NCBI GenBank assembly: GCA_933228675.1 | Contig: OW121743.1 | Coordinates: forward strand, 49,751,422 to 49,815,421 | Length of the DNA stretch: 64,000 nt | Direction of reading: 5' to 3' | DNA from: Stomorhina lunata | Lineage: Eukaryota > Arthropoda > Insecta > Diptera > Rhiniidae | Shown: positions 49,246 through 62,269 of the stretch, in pieces | Layout: the number at the start of each line of letters is the position of its first letter | How positions within the stretch are numbered: position 1 is the stretch's first letter | The notes under the pieces: model-generated | Database searches by the model: none | What the model saw: only the letters and a program-made list of their open reading frames with translations | Told to the model about the DNA's origin: nothing | Made by a program: the position numbers and the translations under genes

Positions 49246-49865
49246 GTAAAGGAAATTGTATTTCATTTTACAAAGTCATTAATTGTAATTATTAATCAAT
49301 ATTGAATTTTCCTTCAATTAATTCAAACTAAATTTTCTAATATTGTATTAAACGCCTTAAATAGAGCACCATTAGTATTTATTAAATAAATCGCAGTGCT
49401 TTAGATAATGTTTCAACATTTTCTAATTCAATTAAGTCAACTTAAATATTTATGTGCAATTAATTGTTTTGACAGTTTGAAAATTTCCAAATCCCAGTTG
49501 GTTTGAGTTAGTTCAGTCAGTTTGTTTGAATTTTCGTGCATTTAATAACATCAATAATAAACTTAAATATTTACAAAATATTTAGAGTGAGGAGTTTTCA
49601 TGTTTTAGGAAAAGTTTAGTGTGTATTTATGACGTTGTCATAAATCAATAAATCATATAAGAAAATTTAATTTACAAAACAAATATACATCAATTTATGG
49701 ACATGAAGAGGAATAATAGTGTAAATATTATGACCTTAGAAAAATGTTTTTTGTTTTTATGAAAAAATTGAGTTTCATTTTTGTATAACAATTACTAAAA
49801 TCAATAGGCCATCACATCGCACAGTGGTATTTCTTAATACATCGAAGTGCAAAAAATAGAAGGAG
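49246..49865. other. Unique AT-rich DNA
   Basis: No gene or repeat was recognised. Confidence 0.4.
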
Positions 49866-50335
49866 TGACGCTACAACGATGAAATTTGCCTGCCTTGGAC
49901 CCCCATTTTTCACCACTTTTTTTCTTAAAGTATTAGCCGAAATTTTCATAAAAATTTGAAAAAAAATCAGTAGATGTCTATTAATTACCAAAAAAATAAT
50001 TATACTAATTATCCCTTGACTTATTTAGGTACCAGCCTTGGACACCCATTTTTCACTTATTATGTTTTTCAATGTATAAGCCGGAATTTTTAGCAGAATT
50101 TGGAAACGTTTGGCACATACGTTTTCAATTCTGCTCGTATCTGTAAGTTTAGCCAGCAAAGAGCTCAACCAATTTTGTTTGAAGTCTGTCTACTCCTTGG
50201 GGTGCCTTCTTTGGGCCCCCATTTTTCACTTATGTTTCTTCTCAATATAAGCCGCAATTCTCAACAGAATCGCCACACATCTATTGGTTGGCCAAAAATA
50301 GAGCTTACTAATTTTGGCTAAAATCCGTCGAGTCC
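49866..50335 (+). repeat. Three diverged ~140-175 bp repeats
   Basis: GGACCCCCATTTTTCACC-like text followed by ATAAGCCG.AATTTT recurs at about 49897, 50039 and 50214. The spacing is irregular and there is no coding capacity. Confidence 0.55.
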
Positions 50336-51435
50336 TACGGGACTTACATTTTAGTTCAATTTGATCAAAAAGTTACGCCTAAATGACTGCAACACTTTTT
50401 GCTTGAATTATGCATAACAAATTATGTGACTTTTTTCAGAAAATTTGAAACTTTGTTCTACGATCGGTAAATTTCGCTGAATTTTTTAAGCTCAATCTAA
50501 AGAATGGACTTTCACCTTTCACATGATTATGGTGGGAGCATCGAGCATAACCGATCCAACATGGTTTTTGTCCAAAGAAAAACGAAAAGACTGAATTTTG
50601 TAGAGCTTTTTAAATTTTCTGATGTCTCCTTAACTGTATAGGAGATTAAGTTATTTTCTCTTGCAGACTAAAGCCAAGGTTTTGTATCGTAATTAAATCG
50701 AGACTAAACTTAAAGCTGTGGAACTATATTTGATGCATGAGCTACTGAGTTTGATAAAAAATTTCATCACTTTTCGTTTTAGAACATTAAACACATTTCA
50801 ATACCTTTTTTTATAGCACATAATATAATTTTTTCTTTAAAACAATTATTGGTCCTTAGTAACTAGTCTCTTCTCTACTAATTTTAGTTGAAGTCCGTTG
50901 AGTCCTATGGAACTTACACTTAAATTTAATTTGATCAAAAAGTTGCGCCTAAATGACTGCAACACTTTTTGCTTAAATTATGCATAACAATTTATATGAC
51001 TTTTTTCAGAAAATTTTGAATTTTGTTCTACGATCGTTAAATTTCGGTGAGTTTTTTTCGCTCAATCTAAAGAAAAGGCTTTCACTTTTATGGTGGGAGG
51101 ACCAATCAAAAGCGTGCCAACTTAGTTTTTGTCCAAAGAAAAACAAAAATAGTGAATTTTGTAGAGCTTTTTTGATTTCCTGATATCTCCTAAACTATAT
51201 ATGAGATTAAGTTATTTTCTTCTGCAGACTAAAACCAAGGTTCTGTATCTTTATTAAATCGACTTTAAGGTTAAAGCTGTGAAACTATGTTCAATGCATG
51301 AGCTACTAAGTTTGATGAAAGATTTCATTACTTTTCGTTTTAGAACATAAAGCCCATTTCAAGACCATTTTTATAACACATAATAAAACTTTTTCTTGAA
51401 AACAATTATTATTCCTTAATACCTAGACTCTTCTC
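50336..51435 (+). repeat. Two-copy tandem duplication, 570-bp offset
   Basis: GCCTAAATGACTGCAACAC at 50377 recurs at 50947. Similar text continues through TTCTACGATCG, CTCAATCTAAAGAA, TTTGTCCAAAGAAAAAC and GCATGAGCTACT. Substitutions are scattered, so the duplication is old. Confidence 0.8.
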
Positions 51436-53204
51436 TATAGAACTACATCATTCGATTTTTCAAAGGCGGTAGTCAAAAATGGGCTTAATGGTCTTAGATG
51501 TTGTGGTTTTCAAACAGTAATTTTTCAATTGTGATTTAGCTTCATTTAATCTGTGTGATTTGATAAAGCCGATATTCTTCGAGTTTCTGGTTTTCTTTTT
51601 TTCAGGAAAGAAAATCATTCTAAATTTAATAGGAGTAAAATTGTTTTCAATAAACCTTTTTTGTGTAGTGTCAACTGATTTAAAGGTAATTTAAATTTTT
51701 GAGGCCGAAATTTAGCTAAATGGTGTGTAAGGCTATTATAGATGAGCTTGATTGACCCCAATTTATTATTAACTTTCTTTAGACTACATATAGCTTAGCT
51801 AGAAGCTTATAAAATTAAATGTCTATCTAGTTTTCATAGATTTCTACTGTCAATTATGATTTGGGTTTGTTTGCTCATTTATGCGATTTTCACTTTTTCC
51901 TCTAATACGAATAATAGATTAAAAATGAAATGAAAATTTCATGAAAATCTAAAATTTTCAAAACGATTTATTTACCCAGAGGTTCATTATAAATTTTGTC
52001 GCATAGTAAAGGATCAATAATGAACAACGACAGGTTATATCCGTAAAAATAATAATGAAAGAACAAAAAGGAAAACTTTGTTTAAGGCTATTCAAAAAAA
52101 AAAAAAAAAAGGAAAATGTAATAATATAAACGCTCATTCATAACACATGTTTCCTGGCCAAAATCAAAAGCAACAATAACAACGAAATACAGCCCACACA
52201 AAAAAGGTTTGAACACATACATACGTATGCTTGCAAACACACACATATACTGGCCATTTTATCTAACACACATTTTAACTAATTGCTAATGCTTGAACAC
52301 GTAAATGTTTCTCTGATGATGAAAATTGGTCATGATGATGATGATGACAACAGCGAAGACTGCTAGGACTAGGACAACCATTTGGTTGGGAATAATAACA
52401 GCGACGAGTATGATGATGTTGGTGGTTGTGGTCGTGGTGATGATAAAGGTTGAAATATATATAAAGTGACATCAGTTTTTGCTATTTTTGTCATGTCGAC
52501 AAAAAAAAAAAAGAAAAAACAATAGACCCGAAACAATGCGATTTTGGTAACGGGTATAAAATGTAGCTAAAAGTAGAGAAGTAGAAGTAAATGTAAGCTT
52601 TTGTATAAAATTTTTAACATTTTCATAAAGAGTGACACAGTAACTTACTCACCTTCACTTACATATACTCGTAGATACATACATACATATATATCTTACA
52701 ACATACTCCAAACATACTCATTATATAAAACTAGAACATGTGCCATATTTAAACACAGACGGACTTTTAGAAATATGTTTAAACGTACAACAAAAACATA
52801 CACACGTACCTATTTACATAACCATTTATTAAATGTATGTATGTTCATATCTCCATACACGTATGAACATATTTATAATATTCACTTGTGCGTGTCTGTT
52901 ACATTTAAAAGGACTTTTATATACTATAATATTTTATGGTCACCAAATGGGCTAACTCGTTTTTTGTTTGTCCCAAAATGTATGTATGAGTTAAATTTTT
53001 TTTGTAGCAAACCTCTTCATACTGTGATTCAATTGACCAGTTTAGCACCAACAAGGTTTACAATTTTGTTTGGTTGGCTAAAGTTAAAATTCAATTTGGA
53101 AAATGTTTCCATTAGTTGAGAAACGTGTGCGGAACTTCATTTATGAATGATAAAATGTATAAATTCATACACGCAGAAAACAAATATTGTAAAAAATGTT
53201 CTTT
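51436..53204. other. Unique DNA with simple repeats
   Basis: GATGATGATG-type repeats at about 52313-52445 and poly(A) tracts at 52085 and 52500 are present, along with ATACATACATAC text near 52675. A 172-codon frame at 52601-53119 has no domain and the composition of random AT-rich DNA, so it is not called as a gene. Confidence 0.45.
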
Positions 53205-56038
53205 AATTAAATAGGAAATTTTGAAAATTTCCTACAAAAATAGGCAATTTTGAAAATTTCCTATAAAAATAGGAAATTTTGAAAATTTCCTATAAAAATA
53301 GGAAATTTTGAAAATTTCCTATAAAAATACGAAATTTTGAAAATTTCCTATAAAAATAGGAAATTTTGAAAATTTCCTATAAAAATAGGAAATTTTGAAA
53401 ATTTCCTATAAAAATAGGAAATTTTGAAAATTTCCTATAAAAATAGGAAATTTTGAAAATTTCCTATAAAAATAGGAAATTTTGAAAATTTCCTATAAAA
53501 ATAGGAAATTTTGAAAATTTCCTATAAAAATAGGATATTTTGAAAATTTCCTATAAAAATAGGATATTTTGAAAATTTCCTAAAAAATAGGAAATTTTGA
53601 AAATTTCCTATAAAAATAGGAAATTTTGAAAATTTCCTATAAAAATAGGAAATTTTGAAAATTTCCTATAAAAATAGGAAATTTTGAAAATTTCCTATAA
53701 AAATAGGAAATTTTGAAAATTTCCTATAAAAATAGGAAATTTTGAAAATTTCCTATAAAAATAGGAAATTTTGAAAATTTCCTATAAAAATAGGAAATTT
53801 TGAAAATTTCCTATAAAAATAGGAAATTTTGAAAATTTCCTATAAAAATAGGAAATTTTGAAAATTTCCTATAAAAATAGGAAATTTTGAAAATTACCTA
53901 TAAAAATAGGAAATTTTGAAAATTTCCTATAAAAATAGGAAATTTTGAAAATTTCCTATAAAAATAGGAAATTTTGAAAATTTCCTATAAAAATAGGAAA
54001 TTTTGAAAATTTCCTATAAAAATAGGAAATTTTGAAAATTTCCTATAAAAATAGGAAATTTTGAAAATTTCCTATAAAAATAGGAAATTTTGAAAATTTC
54101 CTATAAAAATAGGAAATTTTGAAAATTTCCTATAAAAATAGGAAATTTTGAAAATTTCCTATAAAAATAGGAAATTTTGAAAATTTCCTATAAAAATAGG
54201 AAATTTTGAAAATTTCCTATAAAAATAGGAAATTTTGAAAATTTCCTATAAAAATAGGAAATTTTGAAAATTTCCTATAAAAATAGGAAATTTTGAAAAT
54301 TTCCTATAAAAATAGGAAATTTTGAAAATTTCCTATAAAAATAGGAAATTTTGAAAATTTCCTATAAAAATAGGAAATTTTGAAAATTTCCTATAAAAAT
54401 AGGAAATTTTGAAAATTTCCTATAAAAATAGGAAATTTTGAAAATTTCCTATAAAAATAGGAAATTTTGAAAATTTCCTATAAAAATAGGAAATTTTGAA
54501 AATTTCCTATAAAAATAGGAAATTTTGAAAATTTCCTATAAAAATAGGAAATTTTGAAAATTTCCTATAAAAATAGGAAATTTTGAAAATTTCCTATAAA
54601 AATAGGAAATTTTGAAAATTTCCTATAAAAATAGGAAATTTTGAAAATTTCCTATAAAAATAGGAAATTTTGAAAATTTCCTATAAAAATAGGAAATTTT
54701 GAAAATTTCCTATAAAAATAGGAAATTTTGAAAATTTCCTATAAAAATAGGAAATTTTGAAAATTTCCTATAAAAATAGGAAATTTTGAAAATTTCCTAT
54801 AAAAATAGGAAATTTTGAAAATTTCCTATAAAAATAGGAAATTTTGAAAATTTCCTATAAAAATAGGAAATTTTGAAAATTTCCTATAAAAATAGGAAAT
54901 TTTGAAAATTTCCTATAAAAATAGGAAATTTTGAAAATTTCCTATAAAAATAGGAAATTTTGAAAATTTCCTATAAAAATAGGAAATTTTGAAAATTTCC
55001 TATAAAAATAGGAAATTTTGAAAATTTCCTATAAAAATAGGAAATTTTGAAAATTTCCTATAAAAATAGGAAATTTTGAAAATTTCCTATAAAAATAGGA
55101 AATTTTGAAAATTTCTTATAAAAATAGGAAATTTTGAAAATTTCCTATAAAAATAGGAAATTTTGAAAATTTCCTATAAAAATAGGAAATTTTGAAAATT
55201 TCCTATAAAAATAGGAAATTTTGAAAATTTCCTATAAAAATAGGAAATTTTGAAAATTTCCTATAAAAATTGGAAATTTTGAAAATTTCCTATAAAAATA
55301 GGAAATTTTGAAAATTTCCTATAAAAATAGGAAATTTTGAAAATTTCCTATAAAAATAGGAAATTTTGAAAATTTCCTATAAAAATAGGAAATTTTGAAA
55401 ATTTCCTATAAAAATAGGAAATTTTGAAAATTTCCTATAAAAATAGGAAATTTTGAAAATTTCCTATAAAAATAGGAAATTTTGAAAATTTCCTATAAAA
55501 ATAGGAAATTTTGAAAATTTCCTATAAAAATAGGAAATTTTGAAAATTTCCTATAAAAATAGGAAATTTTGAAAATTTCCTATAAAAATAGGAAATTTTG
55601 AAAATTTCCTATAAAAATAGGAAATTTTGAAAATTTCCTATAAAAATAGGAAATTTTGAAAATTTCCTATAAAAATAGGAAATTTTGAAAATTTCCTATA
55701 AAAATAGGAAATTTTGAAAATTTCCTATAAAAATAGGAAATTTTGAAAATTTCCTATAAAAATAGGAAATTTTGAAAATTTCCTATAAAAATAGGAAATT
55801 TTGAAAATTTCCTATAAAAATAGGAAATTTTGAAAATTTCCTATAAAAATAGGAAATTTTGAAAATTTCCTATAAAAATAGGAAATTTTGAAAATTTCCT
55901 ATAAAAATAGGAAATTTTGAAAATTTCCTATAAAAATAGGAAATTTTGAAAATTTCCTATAAAAATAGGAAATTTTGAAAATTTCCTCTAAAAATAAGAA
56001 ATTTTGAAAATTTCCTATAAAAATAGGAAATTTTGAAA
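53205..56038 (+). repeat. 29-bp palindromic satellite (about 97 units)
   Basis: The unit is ATAGGAAATTTT + G + its complement (25 bp) plus AAAA. It is the same design as the array at 41.7 kb, but with one T/A pair fewer on each side of the centre. It is extremely homogeneous: only a few variants (GATATT near 53535 and 53565, one ATTACC near 53895, one TTGG near 55270, CTCTAAAAATAAG near 55985). Homogeneity points to recent amplification. Confidence 0.95.
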
Positions 56039-57059
56039 AAGTCGATAATCACAAAAATTTGACTGGAAAATTATTCGGTTATTGCGACGTATGAGTAATA
56101 AATTAATATTCATACGCTTCGTGGAAATACATTGTTTCGCTAGACTATAACATATTTAGTTCTTTTGCCCCACTTTATGTTACCCTGATGACATAACAAT
56201 TACAATCAATAATATTCATTTATTATTTATAAATTGCTATAACTCTGCTATTAAACTCTCCAGGGTAAGCTTAAATAAATTAATATAAATAATTGACTCC
56301 CAAGCAATTACTTAAAATAACAAATTGTAGAGGTGTCATCGCATTGGTGGGCCGATTTTATTGCATAAATGATGACACCTTTTCCAAAAGTATAAGAACA
56401 CCGATATGTAACTGTCACTATAAATCATGTTATTCTATTCTAAATGCTAACTACAGTGTTGGAGTTATAATATATAGGACATACAAATTTGAAGTATTTT
56501 TTAAGTAAATAGATATATTACTTAAATTTAATTTTGCCAAATATAAAGGTTTTTTAAATTCGTTTAAATTCATGTCCAGATTTTGGGTTATTATATTCTA
56601 CAGATTTTTTTTGTTTAAAGTCCAATTTTGAAGGCTTGTGTGAACTTCTAAAACAAAATTACCTATTTAAAGACAGCTCATGTGATTTCTAGGAACATTT
56701 TTGCATTTAATATAAATTCAATTTTATAGTTTATTTATTTACGAAATTTATTGCAAATAAATATATTTTTGCATACATGAATATATTATGTAAAGTAAAA
56801 CGATATTTATTTATTGAGGCTTGTATAAAAAGTCCTTTAAAATTAAAAATATTTACCTTACATATCAAACCTCTAATAATTTGGTTAAGAAGTAAAAATT
56901 TAACTAATGACAATGCCTTAGAGAAAAAAGCTCAAATGCCTGTGTACAATGTTATAAATTCATTTATCAGAGACTTTTGATCCTGCTTTCCATAACACTC
57001 TGATACAGTGAAAATACACTCGGAACGAAACCAAGCTCAACCAGTAGAACTCGGTTAGA
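56039..57059. other. Unique AT-rich DNA
   Basis: No gene or repeat was recognised. Confidence 0.4.
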
Positions 57060-57579
57060 AGATCATTTTGCCATTTTTAAAATTTTCGATATACCCTCAA
57101 AATCGAAAGTTATCGATAAAAAGCGATTTTTTGGGACTTAGCGGAGAAAAGAAGGCTTAACTGAGTTATTTTTACATCGATTTTAAATTTTAAAATGTGT
57201 TTCGACAGAAAACAAAATAGGCTTTCACTTCGTAAAGACGTTTTTTTAACATGACCAATTTATCACAAAAATATTTTCCGCTGAAGTTAAAATTTTATTT
57301 TTTTTTCGATTTTTTCAACTTCGGAAGCTTTTTTTTCGTAAAATTTATCAGAAGACCTAATATATTTTGACTTAAAAAAATCATGGTTACCATTTTGTAA
57401 AACAAGAGTACTTTAATTAAAATCGGAAACATATTAACAGAGATATAACAATTTTAGTAAAAAAGGTGAATTCAGTATTATTTGTATATTAGAAAATTTT
57501 CTATACAAATACTACGTTAGAGTGTTTTTTCAACTATTTTCGAAAGTAGAGAAATGGCGGTCGAATTATTATGGCATTC

Positions 57580-58709
57580 GGTGAGAAACTTCAAATAACA
57601 AAATTTAAGCCAAATCGGATTACGTTAGCACGTGGCGCCCAGGCCATGAAGTTGAAAATTGCGTTTATAAGAAAAAATATGGCCAATTTTTTAGTTCTTG
57701 CAAAATTTAACTTTTTTAGTAAACATTTTAACAAAATGTAAATATTAATTCATAATGTAGACTCAATTAGCTTTCTATCTGCGTAAGTAGCGTATAAATC
57801 GGCTAAGGATTTTTTGAGTTATCGGAAATTTTCATAGAAATTTTGGGTCCCTGAAGACATCTATGATTTTATGATATTTGTTGATGGAAAGCAAATTGGG
57901 TCTAAATTACAAATTAACTTTCAGATTTTGTCAAAAATTTAAGCTTATAGGTCAAAATTTGCAAAAACCGAAAAATTGCACATTTTTCTAGCCGGCACTC
58001 CTTGAAATTCGAAAAAAGTGACTTAAGAAGTTAACTAAAAATGCTTCTTTTGCCTTTTACGGCTATATACACTGTCACTCGTTTAACATTTGAGTGACCA
58101 GCAGTAATTTGCTAGCATTTTTATTGGGCTTTTCCCCTGGTAGCGGTGAGAAACTTCAAATAACAAAATTTAAGCCAAATCGGATTACGTTAGCACGTGG
58201 CGCCCAGGTCATGAGGTTGAAAATTGCGTTTATAAGAAAAAATATGGCCAATTTTTTAGTTCTTGCAAAATTTAACTTTTTTAGTAAACATTTTAACAAA
58301 ATGTAAATATTAATTCATAATGTAGACTCAATTAGCTTTCTATCTGCGTAAGTAGCGTATAAATCGGCTAAGGATTTTTTGAGTTATCGGAAAATTTCAT
58401 AGAAATTTTGGGTCCTTGAAGACATCTATGATTTTATGATATTTGTTGATGGAAAGCAAATTGGGTTTAAATTACAAATTAACGTTCAGATTTTGTCAAA
58501 AAGTTAAGCTTATAGGTCAAAATTTGCAAAAACCGAAAAATTGCACATTTTTCTAGCCGGCACTCCTTGAAATTCGAAAAAAGTGACTTAAGAAGTTAAC
58601 TAAAAATGCTTCTTTTGCCTTTTACGGCTATATACACTGTCACTCGTTTAACATTTGAGTGACCAGCAGTAATTTGCTAGCATTTTTATTGGGCTTTTCC
58701 CCTGGTAGC
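57580..58709 (+). repeat. 565-bp tandem duplication, nearly identical copies
   Basis: 57580-58144 and 58145-58709 match almost base for base; only a few differences were seen (for example GGCCATGAAG / GGTCATGAGG). The copy junction lies inside the coding fragment described next, so the left copy carries only its last ~20 codons. The high identity points to a recent duplication inside an old element. Confidence 0.88.
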
Positions 58710-58971
58710 GTTTTTCAATAGTTAAAATTTCTTGGTGGAATCTTTCACCTTGCTCATCACTGAGTTTTCCAAGGTTTTCTGGAAAAAAATCCAAATGGGC
58801 GTGCAGGAAATGAATTTTTATTGACATCCGGCTCTCCATTTCAGCATAAGATTAAAGGAATTCATTTACCACCTGAATATAATCTTCACTTCTATGGTTC
58901 CCCAGAAAAGGGTTTGGTCGTGAAAGTTGGGATGATTTCAAGACAGTCAAACCGAGAACGGCAATAGAGGC
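58648..58971 (-). pseudogene. Fragment of a widespread arthropod transposon-type protein
   Basis: Minus-strand translation gives PNPFLGNHRSEDYIQVVNEF, then a TAA stop (58854-58852), then SYAEMESRMSIKIHFLHAHL, DFFPENLGKLSDEQGERFHQ and EKRYQGK..NYCWSLK, ending at a TAA at 58648. From memory, this series (FLGN..SE.Y, KIHFLH.HLDFFPENLG, EQGERFHQ, EKRYQG) is a recurrent family in arthropod genomes, usually multicopy. I cannot name its superfamily with confidence. The in-frame stop, the missing N-terminus and its position inside an inverted-repeat element mark it as a dead transposon gene. Confidence 0.75.
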
Positions 58972-59490
58972 ATAAATAGAGCTTGGACATTATGTCGTAC
59001 TTCTTTGTTTCTATCCTTTTTTAACTTCATTCATAAGTGGGTATAAATATAAGTACTTATACGTATATAGTACGTTAATTAAACTGGCCCTTTTACAAAA
59101 AAACTTATATTTTTTTTAATTCGCTGTTAATTTAAATTTAAATAATCTAGGTTTACAAAATATTTAATACACTTTACAAGTAAATATAAAAAAGTTTGGC
59201 ATTCCTAACAAAATACCGCGGAAAACGGCGTCCCAATGTGAAAAAATCGAAAAAAAAAATAAAAATTTAAATTTGTCTGAAAATATTTTTGTGATACTTT
59301 GATGAAATTAAAAATCTTTTTTAACAGAAAGAAAGCCTGATGTCTTGTCTGTCTCAAACCGTGTTAAAATTTCAAATCGATAAACAAATGACTTAGCTAG
59401 GCCTATTTTTGCTCGAGAAGACCAAAAAATCGTTTTTTTATCGATAACTTTCGATTTTGATGGTATATCGAAATTTCTAAAAATGACAAA

Positions 59491-60020
59491 CTGATACACT
59501 CAATAAGGCCTATCGTTTGATATAGGTTTCCTTAAAAGTGTATTTCTTTTTCCTCAAAATGTATCAGTGTGTAACAGTTACGTCCCTGTAGTAAAACTGG
59601 GATCATGTGTCTCCATGTCAACACTTTGTGTAACATCAATTCAAATGTCCCCAATTTGAGTTCAGTACTGAAATAGTAAATATATAGAGACAACTATTCT
59701 AGTATATATCTGGTGACATTGTCAACGAATGTGTCAACATATATGTGTATTAATAGGCCCCGGTTTGATCCCAATGTCTCCATTTGGACCAAAAGAACTA
59801 CAAAGTCAATACTAAGTAAATAGTGGTAATGTCTACTGGTGGATTTCGTAGGAACTCTAAATGTTAAATGTCAATAGTAAATAACATTGGATGGGGCAAA
59901 ATAGGCAAGTAGTACTGGAGACATTGTCAATAGCAAAACAGTATTGTTTCTCTGACGGCATTTACTGCAGGGGTGTTTTAAACCTTTTCTATGTATATAT
60001 TTATTTAAATGTATGTATTA
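59491..60020. other. Unique DNA rich in GTCTCC/GTCAA words
   Basis: Words such as TGTCTCCATGTCAACAC, TGTCCCCAATTTGAG and GAGACATTGTCAATAG recur between 59.6 and 59.94 kb and may be an old degenerate repeat. No gene. Confidence 0.35.
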
Positions 60021-61842
60021 TTAGGGTGACAAGAAATTTTTTTTTCTTGATTTCAAATCTTTTTCTACGAAATATTGTTACACTAGGTCTAAAAGTTTAG
60101 ATCCGAAAATTTGAGCCAAATCGGACAACGTTCTATGGGCGCGCATAAGAGCCCATTTGTATGTGGAAAAATAGGTTATTTTTTGTTTTTGCGAAATTTA
60201 GACCAAAAATAATTAAGTTTGACAAGAAAAGGTAATAGAATATTAAAGAGAACTAACACAGCTTTATTTCAAATTGTGAAAGGCGAAAATCCATGAAGTA
60301 GTTTAAAAGTTATTGCAGTTTTCCTCCGAAGATTCATGTCCTTGAAAACGCGCCTAAGGATATGCACCAAAAATTGTATGTTGTAAATACAGAAATTCCA
60401 AAGTTAGACATGATTTATCATTTAATGGCTTATTACTAGTAAATAGTTCAGTTTTGTTTAAATATAATTAAATTTACTTAGTTTTTTTCATGTTGGAAAA
60501 TAGTACATTTTTCTCAGGTCGGTTTCAAAAAAAAAAAAAATTTAATTTTTTGAAAATTTTGTTCAACAAATAATACAAATTTAGAACTTGCTCTCCAATT
60601 TGTTAAAACACACAAATGGGAGAATAAAACCCAAAAGAATTAGGTCGATATCTTGAACCGTTTCGTACGTGCGATTTCAAATTTAAGAATTTCGCTAAAA
60701 TGTAAATTTTTGGGCCAAATTCGAGTAAATTCTCGGTCAATTTTATTTGTATTAAATTTTAACAAAAAAGATAATTAATATTATTGATTCTTTTATGGAA
60801 AACCCATGCTAAAGGGTTTTTTAATATTGGACGAGAATAACCCTTTCTTCACCTCGGTCAAATGTCCAAATTTGGATTTTCTGAAAATTTTCATAACGAG
60901 ATTACGGAATACTAAAAAATAATTAGCGAATTTAAAAAAAGGCATGAAAATAATTGTTTTTGGCAAGATTAAGTGTTAAGGTTTTCCATAAACTAAGCAA
61001 TAATATTAATTATCTTTTTTGTTAAAATTGAATACAAGTCAAATTTAGCGATCATTTACTCGCATTTGGCCCACAAATTTACATTTTCGAGAAATTCTTC
61101 AATTTAAAATCGCAGTTGCGGCCAAACGGTTAAAGATATCGACCTATCTTTTTTGGCTTTTAATCTCCCTTTTGTCCTTTTTAACAAAATAGAAAGCATA
61201 TTGTCAATTTGTAATATTTGTTGAACAAAATTTTGAAAAAATTAAAAAATGATTTTTGAAAGCGACCTGAGAAAAATGTACCTTTTTCCAACATGAAAAA
61301 AACTAAGTAAATTTGATTATATTTAAACAAAACTGAACTAATTACTAGTAACAAGCCATTAAATGAAAAATCATGTCTAACTTTGGAATTTCTTTATTTA
61401 CAACATATAATTTTCGGTGCATATCCTTAGGGGCGTTTTCAAGGAAAACTGCAATAACTTTTAAACTACTTCATTTATTTTCGACTTTTACGATTTGAAA
61501 TAAAGCTGTGTTCTTCTTCTGTTATCCTTGACTCCCAGTGGAGCATAGGGCCTCAAAAAGCTGTGTTAGTTCTCTTTAATATTCTGTTATTTTTTCTTGT
61601 AAAAATTATTCATTTTTGGTCTAAATTTCGCAAAAAACAAAAAAAAAAAAAAAAAATTACCCATTTTTCCATATACAAATGTGCTCTTTAACTTTGGACC
61701 CGATGCGCACCCATAGAACGTTGTCCGATTTGGCTCAAAATTTTTAGATCTAAGCTTTTAGACCTGGTGTCACAATATTCCGTAGAAAAAGTTATAAAAT
61801 TCGAAAAATCATTTTTCTTCATTAAAAAAACTGTCACCCTAA
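60021..61842. mobile_element. Fold-back element with TTAGGGTGAC ends (about 1.8 kb)
   Basis: The tips TTAGGGTGAC (60021) and GTCACCCTAA (61833-61842) are inverted. The two arms (about 60021-60804 and 60980-61842) stay similar over ~800 bp, for example CCAAATCGGACAACGTTCTA near 60117 and its inverse near 61715. The spacer is about 175 bp. TA dinucleotides border GGGTGAC on both sides, which would fit a TA target as in Tc1/mariner MITEs. No coding region. Confidence 0.82.
61502..61567 (-). mobile_element. 44-bp insertion with 11-bp target-site duplication
   Basis: AAAGCTGTGTT at 61502-61512 and 61557-61567 flanks a 44-bp insert (61513-61556). The insert is absent from the matching place in the left arm of the same palindrome (near 60262-60272). 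On the minus strand the insert ends in AGGATAACAGAAGAAG. Its relative sits at 63113-63149. Confidence 0.85.
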
Positions 61843-62269
61843 TGTAATAGGTATGTGTCATAATAAAGTAAAATTGTAACCATTACATATTATTATTTCA
61901 CTTTTTATTTATTTACCTTATAACTTTTAATATTTGTTTATTTATTCAATAATATATAACATTCAATTGGATATATCCACATTTAAGTGGATAAAAAGCA
62001 AGTATTTTTTCTTATATTGAATTTAATTGAATTTTTAAGGTAAATTTGATGGGCATCATGGTAACATTTTATGTCCGTTTTAAACGGATTTACCCTATAT
62101 AAGTTTGTGTAGGTCTTTTGTTTTTATACAAACACGACTTTATGTATTTTATTTGTGAACTGAGGCCAAATCGACGCATTTGGTGTTGATCGAAATGTAA
62201 GATATTTCAGAAACGTTTGTGTAGCATACTTTTAGAATACTTACTTAAATGTCCCTTTATAACATCCCT
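61843..62269. other. Unique AT-rich DNA
   Basis: No feature was recognised. Confidence 0.4.

Larger units (their letters stand above)
57060..59490 (-). mobile_element. Inverted-repeat DNA element remnant
   Basis: About 280-bp arms face each other. ATCGAAAGTTATCGATAAAAA on the left (about 57101) has its inverse on the right (about 59440), and TATCACAAAAATATTTTC on the left (57260) has its inverse near 59280. Similarity extends between these points. The interior holds a 565-bp tandem duplication and a broken coding fragment on the minus strand. The arms differ by many substitutions, so it is old. Confidence 0.7.

Noticed and set aside
52275..52472. Histidine-rich 65-codon minus-strand frame
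   Set aside because: The His runs come from a GATGAT-type simple repeat and no other evidence of a gene exists.
52601..53119. 172-codon plus-strand frame
   Set aside because: Its composition is that of AT-rich DNA with ATACATAC repeats. No domain, signal peptide or homologous copy was recognised, and it is rich in rare-type residues.
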